From Tipula vernalis (Eukaryota > Arthropoda > Insecta > Diptera > Tipulidae), in assembly GCA_958295665.1 (NCBI GenBank), contig OY282558.1:30277045-30341044 (forward strand): DNA of 64,000 bases. Reading direction: 5' to 3'. Every line of letters starts with the position of its first letter. Position 1 is the first letter of the stretch. The position numbers were made by a program, and so were the translations under genes. The notes below the pieces were generated by a model, which was given only the letters and a program-made list of their open reading frames with translations, was not told the origin of the DNA and did no database searches. Of the stretch, positions 12,801 to 24,800 are shown in pieces.

Positions 12801-15800
12801 TATTCAAATGGAAAGGTTGATTGCGGAAGTGATTTTTTTTGTAAATAAATATATATGTGAGTGATAAAATGGCGGACCACAGAGACATTTCAAATGCTGA
12901 GTTTAGACGGTAAGATTTATTATTTGGATGATCCGTTCGGTTTTTTTACATTTATATACACATTTTTGCCCTAGTTTGTCGTATGAAGATCAACAAGCAT
13001 ACCTAAATCGTTTATTAGAGGAATGTGACGATGACGAAGAAGTGCTTGATTTTGTTGACGACGGCTCAGAAGATGAGTGGCTTCCTACAGCAGCGGATAG
13101 AAACGTGGAAGATTCAGACATAGAGGACGTTTATGAAGATCATGAAGTCCAAATTGAAGTGTCTGATGAAGAAATTTTCAGCGATAGTGAAGTTGAAGAC
13201 GGAGGAGAAACTGGAAGTGCAAATTGTAATAATTCGCCTTATCTAAAAGGAAAAGATGGATCGATATGGAGACAAAATCCTCCTCAAAGGCAAACATTGA
13301 GACACAATATTCTCAGGAGTCAACGAAGTGGGCCATCGCGATCGACCGAAATGTTATCTGTAAGAGATACCTTCAAGTGTATATTTACGGACGTCATGTG
13401 TGAAATAATCATTAGACACACAAACAGGAAGGCCAATGAAGTATACACAGAACACAATATTCTAAATCGGGATAAACCGCAGAAAATCTGGAAATTATTG
13501 ACATTTCAGTATTCAGTATTCTGTATTCTGTATTCTGTATTCTGTATTCTGTATTCTGTATTCTGTATTCTGTATTCTGTATTCTGTATTCAGTATTCTG
13601 TATTCTGTATTCTGTACCTATTCTGTATTCTGTATTCTGTATTCTGTATTCTGTATTCTGTATTCAGTATTCTGTATTCAGTATTCAGTATTCTGTATTC
13701 TGTATTCTGTATTCTGTATTCTGTATTCAGTATTCAGTATTCAGTATTCAGTATTCAGTATTCTGTATTCAGTATTCAGTATTCAGTATTCAGTATTCAG
13801 TATTCAGTATTCAGTATTCTGTATTCTGTATTCTGTATTCAGTATTCAGTATTCTGTATTCTGTATTTTGTATTCAGTATTCTGTATTCAGTATTCTGTA
13901 TTCAGTATTCAGTATTCAGTATTCAGTATTCAGTATTCAGTATTCAGTATTCTGTATTCTGTATTCTGTATTCAGTATTCAGTATTCTGTATTCTGTATT
14001 TTGTATTCAGTATTCTGTATTCAGTATTCAGTATTCAGTATTCAGTATTCAGTATTCAGTATTCAGTATTCAGTATTTAGTATTCTGTATTCCGTATTCA
14101 GTATTCAGTATTCAGTATTCAGTATTCAGTATTCAGTATAAAAAAAAATTTTTGGTGTAGGACGAACAAGATTCACCCAGTATATGCCGTCCAAACCGGC
14201 AAAATATGGGATCAAAGTATGGTGGGTTTGCGATGCTGCTAACTCTTACCCAATAACGGGGCAGATATATACGGGTAAGCAACCATCAGGCAGGGAAATC
14301 AATCAAGGAGAGCGGGTTGTCAAGGACCTATGCGCCCGTTTCAAAGGGTCTGGGAGAAATATAGTAACTGACAATTGTTTTACAACATTGCCACTTGCTC
14401 GTTTATTGATCTCTTGGGACTTATCAATAGTCGGGACATTAAAAAAAAATAAACCCTATGTTCCAAAAGAAATGTTGCCGTCCAGATCTCGGGAAATTTA
14501 TTCGTCAATTTTTGGATTCAGCGATGATAATATTACACTTTGTTCGTATGTCCCCAAAAAAAATAAGAGTGTATTATTATTATCTACGCAGCATTATACG
14601 GATTCAGTAATTGGAGACAAAAAAAAACCGGAAATCATTCATTATTACAATGGAAAAAAAGGTGGAGTAGATAATATGGACAAACTGGTCACTCATTATA
14701 CAACCAAACGAAGGACGAAAAGATGGCCTGTAGCATTTTTTTACAATATAATTGATGTAGCTTGCGTCGCGGCTTACAAAATTTACATAGAAAATAACCC
14801 GGCTAGATCAAACAAAACACACAATCGTCGAGAATTCTTGAAAGATCTTGTGCTTCAATTAGCTCTACCGCATGTGTCAGATCGATCAACCATACCAAAT
14901 GTATATAGAAATTTTAATTCACGTTCAGGGATAGAATGCATACTTGGCAAACCGCTCTATGTACCAATAAACCAGGAATTGACAACGTCTGGAGTACCTA
15001 ATGTGTTACGCAACAACGATGGCCGAATTCCTCAAGTTGGCAAATGCTGGATTTGTTTGTCTTCCGATCCCAAAAAACGACGAAATTCACGGAAATCCTT
15101 TAGTATCTGTAGAAGACCAGTATGTGTAGAACATACGAACACTCAAATAAAGTGTTCTAAGTGTTAATAGTTTTATTTTTTTTTGTAAATTTTTACCAAA
15201 TTGAATTTCTTATTTTGTAAACATATTTTTAATAACCAACTGAATTATTTATGTGATAATTTTTGAATTTTTCTGTGATGAAATGTTGATTTAAACAATA
15301 AAATGTTATACAAATAGCATATTCAGTGTTTTTTTTAAATGGCCACCCGGGTGGCCGGGTATAGACTACAAGAGTAATAATATTGGTAAACGAATAATTT
15401 AGTTCAGCAATAACTTTTAGTTAACTTCTGTTCAAAGATCAATAAAAAATAAGTAGTTCTTGGATGTCAAGGAGTAGGGATAGTCTAACTGTGAAATTGA
15501 AAAAGTTACGAGCATTTTAAATCGAAATGGCCACCCGGGTGCCCGGGTATAGACACAAGGGTTAAGTTGCACAAGTAATAAAATACTTTTCGAACTAGAG
15601 GTATATTTAAGACAAAATTAATAGATTAGCGTGAAATATGAAATTTAAATTTCTAAATTTACCTGGCAAATAATATTGTCAATATTTCCAAAAAAAAAAA
15701 TTAATCTAGAAGGCTTTTAAATATAAATTCCTTGTGTGACATTCTATTGACTGTTAGGGTGGTTTCGATTGAGAAAGAAATGGATCATCTGTCACAAAAG

Positions 15801-18800
15801 ATAATTGATATTAATTCTGATTTTGTATTTGTATTTTTTTGTTTGTATTATTCGAATGAGCACTGAGTAAAGAATTATATCATATAAGCATTAAGCTACT
15901 TCTGGATAACGCATCATTAACACGGGGTTAGGTGATATGACCGATTGTAATCTTGTTAATGTCAACAGCTGGTTGAAATGTTCAATGACACAGTTATTGA
16001 AAATGAATACAATTATCTGAAATTCCGATCAACCTTGAATAGTTGGATATTTTTATGAAATACAATAGGATAAATTACGAACTACATAAATGAAAATCGA
16101 GACGAGTAAAATTGTATTATTCAATATTTATTTAAGTTGATGTCATTTGCCGTTATATTAGTAGTTCTAGTGAAACGGAAATTCTTAAATTTCACGATTT
16201 AACTATCTTTTAAAATATAAATCATACAAATATGAATCTGCACCGTATACGAAATAAACTCAATCCGGGTGGTCGTCCACCATTCAAAATCACTTTTTAC
16301 ATAATTTATATCATAAATTAAAATTTAAATATCCATTAAAAATGGCAATTATTACAGCATGGTTATTTCATTAAAAAAAAACTCATATATTGTCCGTCAC
16401 ACTGTTATTATTTATACTCGGATTCATTTTTTTTTTTTTTTTGAAACTATCTTACTAGAATTTTATGACAAAAATTGTAATAAAATGTTGCTATTGAATT
16501 ATGATTTCCACTTAGTTTTCGAAGGAAAAGGAATAAAATAAATGTTTACGATTATTTAGCCACGATACAATAATATTTTAGCTGGTGAAACCAACAATAA
16601 TGCGCTTACCACAATGTTGCTGCGCTTTATCTAACATGTTTTATTATAATTATTTGTGTGAATATTTAATTACATTTTTAGCATCTTAATGTCTATTAAA
16701 CAATTTTATATTTGTGCACAATTCATAATTTTCAATATATTTTATTTTGTATACATATAACATATATTATTTTTGATGTGATTGGATGATTGATGATATG
16801 CGATTTTATTGTACGATTATGTATGTAGGTACGTACATAAATTATGAATCATAAAATGTAAAGAATGAAAATTGAAAATCGAATTTTTACTAAGAAAAAA
16901 TCTTACTCGTGTATAAAAATTAATGGTTGTTTAATAATTTTTAATGAATTACGTCAAATGCTAATTGACAGTAATGAATAATATAGGAAATAAATTATTT
17001 CAACCGATATCGATTCGCATTTAATTATTCACAACACTGATGAAGATAATCAGATATTTATATTTCATAACGATGTGTTAGTTTCATCAAAGGATATTTT
17101 GGATTATCGTCTATTTGATATCCATTAGGGAAATTGAATTTCTTTACGATCGATTGTTTTTATATAAATTACAACCACTATTTAGCTATTGAATCAATTA
17201 ATTCCTATGAAGGGAAAGCGTTCAATGTACGTACATCGTATATAGCCGGAGGAAAGATTTGTTCTCTTTCTATTACACAAAAATGTAAAAGCCAATTTAA
17301 ACCTAAATTTATGAAACTTTCCACAAAAAACAAAGTTGTTGCATTGCGCTGTAATAAAAATGTAATATTTATTTTCCATAATTTCTGTTTTATTTATGTG
17401 CAATATCCATCTGCCACACAATATACAATTACATACATACAAATTATTTATGATAAAAATATTATTTTATATTATTTTAACGGACAGTTAAATTACTCCA
17501 TTCGATTTAATTTGTACTGTTAGATAGATTACCTAAATAGGCCAAGTAGCCTATTCTCATATTTACATATATGGATGCCTAACATTTTATAATAAATTGG
17601 ATGAGACTAAAAAAATTAAATAATTTTAGAAAGTCAAAGGATTTACATATTATCTCAAAATCATTAATTGAAACATAATTCGAATAAACCGAAGCGATTT
17701 TCTTTAACTATATAATTGATAGATTTTATTGTATTCGGAAAATGTTTATTAAACTAAAATAATTATTTATTTTATTTGATTAACTTCCTTTTAGTGTAAC
17801 TTTTTTATAATTAAATAAAAACCGTTGTTTCGAGTTAATATGCATGTCATAAATTGCCACCGCAATTTTGATTGATTGATTGATTCCGATGTACGATCAA
17901 GAATTAAGCAAGTTTCCCGTATTATAAATGCGAATACCACACCACTATACCCATGTTGCAACACGACACCAAAACTCGCCCTTACCAAGGAAATTTGTAC
18001 CATCATACTCCACTTTTCATGAAGCCAACATAGCAATATTTCACCCCGTAACGGAAGGCGCCACATCGATAACCACATAAGTCTAATAGTAGTGATATCC
18101 GCCCCTGGCCAGGCCGCCGTCGTACACCTTTTTACATATAACAAAATCGAGGAATGGGAAAGGAATGTTAGCAACAAAGACTCAACCCGGTTCCAGACAC
18201 CTAAGTAGTTGATAGTTAGTAAATTTGTCAGTAATATATTTTTAGTAATTTATTTAGCACAAGACAATACAATTTAAAGTTCATCTACTGCTCCAACTCC
18301 TGTAAGGTTGTTTCAGGTTCTTCAAGACATTCCTAAATTTAAAATATGCATTAATTGCATGCATTGCATAATTCTTTATAATAATTATTTTAAAATTAAT
18401 TAAGTATAAATTTGATTCTCTGAAATAAATTCTAGATCAATCCCTATGTACCACAAATAAATAACCATTAATAGTTTGACAATCATTCAACCAACTACCA
18501 TCTGGCCACCGTGCTGTCATCACAGCCATTGCCATCTTAGTCGAGTTTCTCAGGAGTGTTCTAAAACTAAAACCATTTTAACTAACCAATATGAATACTA
18601 ATACCAAAACTATCATTAACAATTATACCAACAAGTATGAACATTAAACCCCAGTACGAACACCAATACCAACACCCGCTTCAATACCAATACCAACCTC
18701 AACCACAATATTAAGCCATATGAATAATTCAACATCAACAATAAAATTCTACGGGAATGTTAAAAAATTACAAACTGCCAAGCTACAATTCAAATTCACA

Positions 18801-21800
18801 GCACCTACTTCATCAGCCACCGCTCTCCTGTAGACAGTCAATCAATGGTTCACCCACTACAACTAGATTCAAAAATAAAAGCTGAAAAAATATATATTTT
18901 ATATACTTAACCATACTATCAAAAATTCAACTAATCGGCAATTTCCTAAAAATCTTGCAAAAGGACATTAATAATGCTGAAATTACCCACTTATTTACTC
19001 AGTTAATGATGTTTAAATTAATTATTATATACTACGCAAAAGGTCTAGAACATCAATCGTTCAGTCAAGCACCACATGCACCCATATACGACACTCACCA
19101 ACAAGACCCAAACAGAGTCTCCCAGGTTACTCTGAAAACCAAACCTCTTCACCACCCAATCAACAGCAACCAACCCATATAAATTAGTTAGTAATAAATA
19201 AAAAATAAAATAAAATAGATATCACAAGCCAATACAACCTCCACGCCATACAGCTGCTGTATGCTTGGCATTTCTGGGGGTTGAGCGAGAATTCACCAAC
19301 ACCTCTGCAGCTCGGAGAGAATCTAACAATCACACACAATCCAGTATAGTTCATAACAACCACACCATCAGACAAAATACTTGAACAAACCATGACACTT
19401 TGATATTATTAAATTCAACAACCCAAAAGTGCTGAAACGTTCTCATCAACACCCCAAACATTCTTGCAATGCAACATAGTACACAATATCACACAAAAGG
19501 AAACTTCCCCTATCCCAGACAACGCGCGACGCCGCGTGCCCCAATCTACCATATATATACAAATTACAATTTAACACCAACAAAGTGATTGATTTCAGCA
19601 GAAGACATTTAAAAAAATTTTGTGGTTTTCAGAGGCTTTGAAATTTTGATAAATTCCAGTAAGCTTTATAAACAATAATGGAAAGCGAGAATTGGGCCAC
19701 AATCCTCATAAAAGCACTAGGATTGCCTTTATTTTGGAAGTTCTGTTTCACTTTGGTTATGTTAAATTATTACCTTATGCCAAAATCTTTCTTAGTATTT
19801 TAATCGGTTAGACTTTCTTAGTTCGGTTCACTTTTCCTACCGTTGTGAAGTAAAAGTGAAAACAAATAGCATAAAATTTATGTCTTGACTTTTGATAAAA
19901 TATAAAATATAAATTTTATCAACCCATTTCATTTACCAAAATTGTTTTCAGTCCATGCCAAAAACAATAACAAAACGGTTGCGCTCGATCCCGTTACATA
20001 TAGTAAACGAAAAACTTTGCATACAAATAGGGCCGCATTTAAATGTGTTTGTTTGTATACGGACAAAAGCAACGGAAATTTATCAGCAATACAAAATTAA
20101 ATATTTATTTACACACTCATCAATTGCAAATATACATCCAACGGTACAATAATCAACATAATTAATAATTATTTCCACTACCACATACAAGCGCATATGG
20201 CGTGGGATTACCTGGCTATAACGATTCCTGAGTGGTACAGTTATGTTAATTTTAACACGAGAATCTTGTCTCATGTGTCAAATGTTCAAAAAACACTAAA
20301 TTAACACAATTTTGTTAATTGATTGGCACAACACATAAAAAAAAAACACTGTAAACGAATTAATTCACTATTTTATTCTATAAATATCACTATTTTGTAC
20401 ACAAAAACTAGAACACTTTTTTTTTTACAAAAAGCACAAAATATTTTCAGAAAACATTTTCACCAATCCCAAAAAATAAAAAAAAGATAATAAAATTAAA
20501 TTAAATTAAATTTTTGAAGAGGATAGAAAATAACACGTCTATCCTCTTCGACGAATTCTCCTCTTCAAATAAAATTGCCACCGCAAATGCAATTGGAATG
20601 CCAAATGTTTCATCCTTCGTCATATTTTGTAAACAATTACTTTCAACGCAGTTTTATAATCAATTGTTAATTAGTTTAGTGAAAATACCACTGTTAATAA
20701 AATATGTTTTTTAAAAATAAATTTAAGAATAAAACTTACCTTACATCAATTGTCCATGCTCTTACGACGGTGGCGCCTCTAGCGGCGCTTTAAAGGCGAA
20801 TACTATTCGTTGTTCTATTTTCTTGCTGAATGTAGTGCTTTTTATACTGAATGCTTTGCGTTGAAATTTTTAACATTTTCGGGATTGTCTAAAAACAAAT
20901 CTGGTATATATATAAACAGCTACTACATTCTATATTCCCGACATGTTTGCTGAACACTGCTGCTAAGCCTACTAGAATTTTTAAAACCTCTTGGACGAAG
21001 TTGTTTGTGTGATGTATTTCATTATTTTTGAGTTAAATCTTTAGTTTCTCGTTTACCAAAAAATTTTGATTATTGCGCAAACTGTAAATAAAATCAAAAT
21101 TTATATAAACGGTGAAACCGAAGTTTTGGCCAAAATTCTTATTCCTAACCTGAAAATGATGTATGGAGTATAAAATTATAAATTCCAACTAAATTGATCC
21201 CATTTTAAATCGACAGGATTTTTTGTTGGGTCTTATACGTACATGAAGTCAAATTAAACTGACTACAAAATCAGCAATTTAATTAATTCTTAGGCGCTAG
21301 AATCGCACGTTCACAATGCTATTGATGATTTCTATAGTTGTTAAATTTAAGTGAAAGAGAAATTTGAAGTCTCCAAGGGACAGCAGTTGTTCGCAAATTT
21401 GTGAGCTATTCAAGTAGTAGCCCAGTTAATTAACTATCATATTGTTCGCGAGTGTAAGTTTTTTAACATGTTTCCAAATCTATTATGCTTTTGGGCCAGT
21501 ATTAAGTTTGCCGGCAACCGGTAATGTTTGTCTGAAATCACCTGCTGTAATGACAACAGGTCTCCCCTTAATAGATTATTTGCTCTTATATATTTCATTG
21601 TCCGGTCAAGAGTTTCAAGCGCTTTCTTATGAGCCATGGTGCACTCGTCCCAAATAATGATTTACAGGTTTTTAATACTTTACTAAGAGTATAAGCTCAA
21701 CTTAAAGCACTGCCAGCACAGCCGTCATATCCCTGAACGCTCGCATCTCGTTCCCTTTTAAAGATGAAATCATAAATGCATCTTCTTGGTACAAAACAAA

Positions 21801-24800
21801 GATGGCTGTCAATGTGGTGTTCGGTGGTTGAGCAGCTCTTTCTTGACCGTTATCAGTTGTGAAATAAACTCTTTGTCCATTTTCTAAATGAGTTGGATAT
21901 CGTTCATGAATCGAAAAATTTAGTATTCGCCAAACTGCTTCCTTACTACTTATTTACCTTCCCATCTGGTATTGTTTGAGAAGCTGCCAGAGAATATGGT
22001 TATATGGTCCAGTTCTTACCATTAATCGATATGCATAGAAGTACATTACTGATATTTCCACCTCAATCTCTAATTGCATTTTTTTTTTTTTAAATTTAAA
22101 TAAATAATTAAAAACAAATAAAATTATTCCAGAATTCAACCTAAAAATCATTTCAGAATCCCATTTCGATGGAAAATTTGAAATTGGGCCATAGTCCTAA
22201 ATGCAAAAAAAAAAATAAAAATTTGTCATTATCCTATTTACATCCTCCTATTTCAATCGCTCACTATGACTTTCATCATTATAATTTAAGAAATAGCCAA
22301 ACTCTTTAATAATTGGTCACACTCCATTCATTTTAGAATCCAACATTTCATCATTATCGGTTAAGAAATAGCCAAGCTCTACATGATTGATCATTACTCC
22401 AGAGCTGCGTCTAAAAATCATTTTAGAGTCCCATTTCCATCATACATGTTAAATTTCATCACATTACTTGAAAATAGCAATAGCCTATACTTACGTGTTA
22501 TGCAGAAGATACTGAAAACTAAACAGCAGAAAAAAATTTTATATAAAACCGACGGCTGAACTACGGCTTGAATTGCATTCAAGACAAAGAAACAAACAGA
22601 ATTTTAGTTTTACTTTCTTTTACTCTAGTAAAATAAAGTATAGTAATCATGAAAATTTTGAACCTTGAGATTTTTAGAGATTTATTTGTTTTGAGGTCCC
22701 CTGAGTCCGAAAAAGTGGGTTTCGAAATGGTGTCTGTCTGTCTGTCTATCAGTCTGTCAGTCTGTCAGTCTGTCAGTCTGTCAGTCTGTCAGTCTGTCAG
22801 TCTGTCAGTCTGTCAGTCTGTCAGTCTGTCAGTCTGTCAGTCTGTCAGTCTGTCAGTCTGTCAGTCTGTCAGTCTGTCAGTCTGTCAGTCTGTCAGTCTG
22901 TCAGTCTGTCAGTCTGTCAGTCTGTCTGTGTCCTCTCTACAGCCCAGATGGTTTAATCAATCGAACTGAAACTTCAGATTTAAGCTTTTTTGATAAATTG
23001 GGAGGTCCCAGTGAATTTTACTCCAAATCGGCTAACCGGAAGTGGCCACTCCCTTGGTCCAGAAAAGTTGTTTTGCAAATATCTTAAAAAGTATAAGGTT
23101 TACATAAAACTACTTAATACAAAATGTTTCCAAAAATTAAAAACAAATAAAATACAAAATAAAAAATTGGATTAGAGTTTTTTAACTAGGTAATTAAGGG
23201 ACCTATTCCATGTGCTAGCGAAACCTTTATCATCATTGTTGAGTGCGATTTCCAAAAAATAATTTCGTAGAACTTTTATTAAACGAACGATCCGTATGGA
23301 TTAGGGTTTTCTAACTAGGTAATTGAGCAACCTATTCTATGTGCTAGACAAACATTTGTCATCATTGTTGGCAATAACCGATATTGGCCCTTGGGAGTTG
23401 AGTGCGATTTCCAAAAAATAATTTTGCAGAACTTTTACTAAACGAACGATCCGTATGGATTAGGGTTTTTTAACTAGGTAATTAAGGGACCTATTCCATG
23501 TGCTAGGGAAACCTTTGTCATCATTGTTGAGTGTGATTTCCAAAAAATAATTTCGTAGAACTTTTATTAAACGAACGATCCGTATGGATTAGGGTTTTTT
23601 AACTAGGTAATTAAGGGACCTATTCCATGTGCTAGCGAAACCTTTGTCATCATTGTTGGCAATGGATGATATTGGCCCTTGGGAGTTGAGTGCGATTTCC
23701 AAATAATAATCTTCGTAGAACTTTTACTAAACGAACGATTCGTATGGATTAGGGTTTTCTAACTAGGTAACTAAGGGACCTATTACATGTGCTAGCGAAA
23801 CCTTTGTCATCATTGTTGACAATGGCCGATATTGGCCCTTGGGAGTTGAGTGCGATTTCCAAAAAATAATTTTGCAGAACTTTTACTAAACGAACGATCC
23901 GTATGGATTAGGGTTTTTTAACTAGGTAATTAAGGGACCTATTCCATGTGCCTTTGTCATCATTGTTGAGTGTGATTTCCAAAAAATAATTTCGTAGAAC
24001 TTTTATTAAACGAACGATCCGTATGGATTAGGGTTTTTTAACTAGGTAATTAAGGGACCTATTCCATGTGCTAGCGAAACCTTTGTCATCATTGTTGGCA
24101 ATGGATGATATTGGCCCTTGGGAGTTGAGTGCGATTTCCAAAAAATAATCTTCGTAGAACTTTTACTAAACGAACGATTCGTATGGATTAGAGTTTTCTA
24201 ACTAGGTAATTAAGGGGCCTATTATATGTGCTAGCGAAACCTTTGTCATCATTGTTGGCAATGGCCGATATTGGTCCTTGGGAGTTGAGTGCGATTTCCA
24301 AAAAATAATTTTGCATAACTTTTACTAAACGAACGATCCGTATGGATTAGGGTTTTTTACTTTCTTTTACTCTAGTAAAATAAAGTATAGAAATCATGAA
24401 AATTTTGGACCTTGAGATTTTTAGAGATTTATTTGTTTTGTGGTCCCCTGAGTCCGAAAAAGTGGGTTTCGAAATGGTGTCTGTCTGTCAGTCTGTCAGT
24501 CTGTCAGTCTGTCAGTCTGTCAGTCTGTCAGTCTGTCAGTCTGTCAGTCTGTCAGTCTGTCAGTCTGTCAGTCTGTCAGTCTGTCAGTCTGTCAGTCTGT
24601 CAGTCTGTCAGTCTGTCAGTCTGTCAGTCTGTCAGTCTGTCAGTCTGTCAGTCTGTCAGTCTGTCGGTCTGTCTATGTCCTCTCTACAGCCCATATGGTT
24701 TAATCAATCGAATTGAAACTTCAGATTTAAGCTTTTTTGATAAATTGGGAGGTTTCAGTGAATTTCACTCAAAATCGGCTAACCGGAAGTGGCCACTCCC

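Larger units (their letters stand above)
12540..15565 (+). mobile_element. piggyBac transposon with intact termini and TTAA duplication
   Basis: TTAA flanks both ends (12540-12543 and 15562-15565). The terminal inverted repeats are CCGTTGTGTCTATACCC on the left and the complement of CCCTTGTGTCTATACCC on the right, one mismatch in 17. A second inverted motif, the palindrome GGCCACCCGGGTGGCC joined to GGGTATAGAC, lies subterminally: once on the left (about 12578-12603) and twice on the right (15341-15366 and 15529-15555). The element is 3.0 kb and carries one transposase gene that has lost its core. The ends look intact, so it might still be moved by a related active transposase. Confidence 0.9.

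Noticed and set aside
13868..14080. ORF inside the TATTC(T/A)G array
   Set aside because: It is a frame of the microsatellite only, with no own sequence.
17134..17523. Overlapping ORFs on both strands
   Set aside because: AT-rich codons, no domain, no poly(A) signal or splice context; likely chance.
19520..19550. GC-rich knot as Helitron 3' hairpin
   Set aside because: No CTRR end follows in the expected place and the distance to the helicase relic is large.
22649..22969. ORFs encoding QSVSLSVC repeats in module A (also at 24396, 24412, 50908, 52938)
   Set aside because: An 8-bp repeat without stops is open in every frame. The length varies freely between copies and the flanking peptide is shared only because the DNA module is repeated, so these are not protein genes.
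23168..24355. Regular repeats with spacing reminiscent of a CRISPR array
   Set aside because: Units are 128-159 bp and adjoin directly without unique spacers, in insect DNA; this is a satellite.
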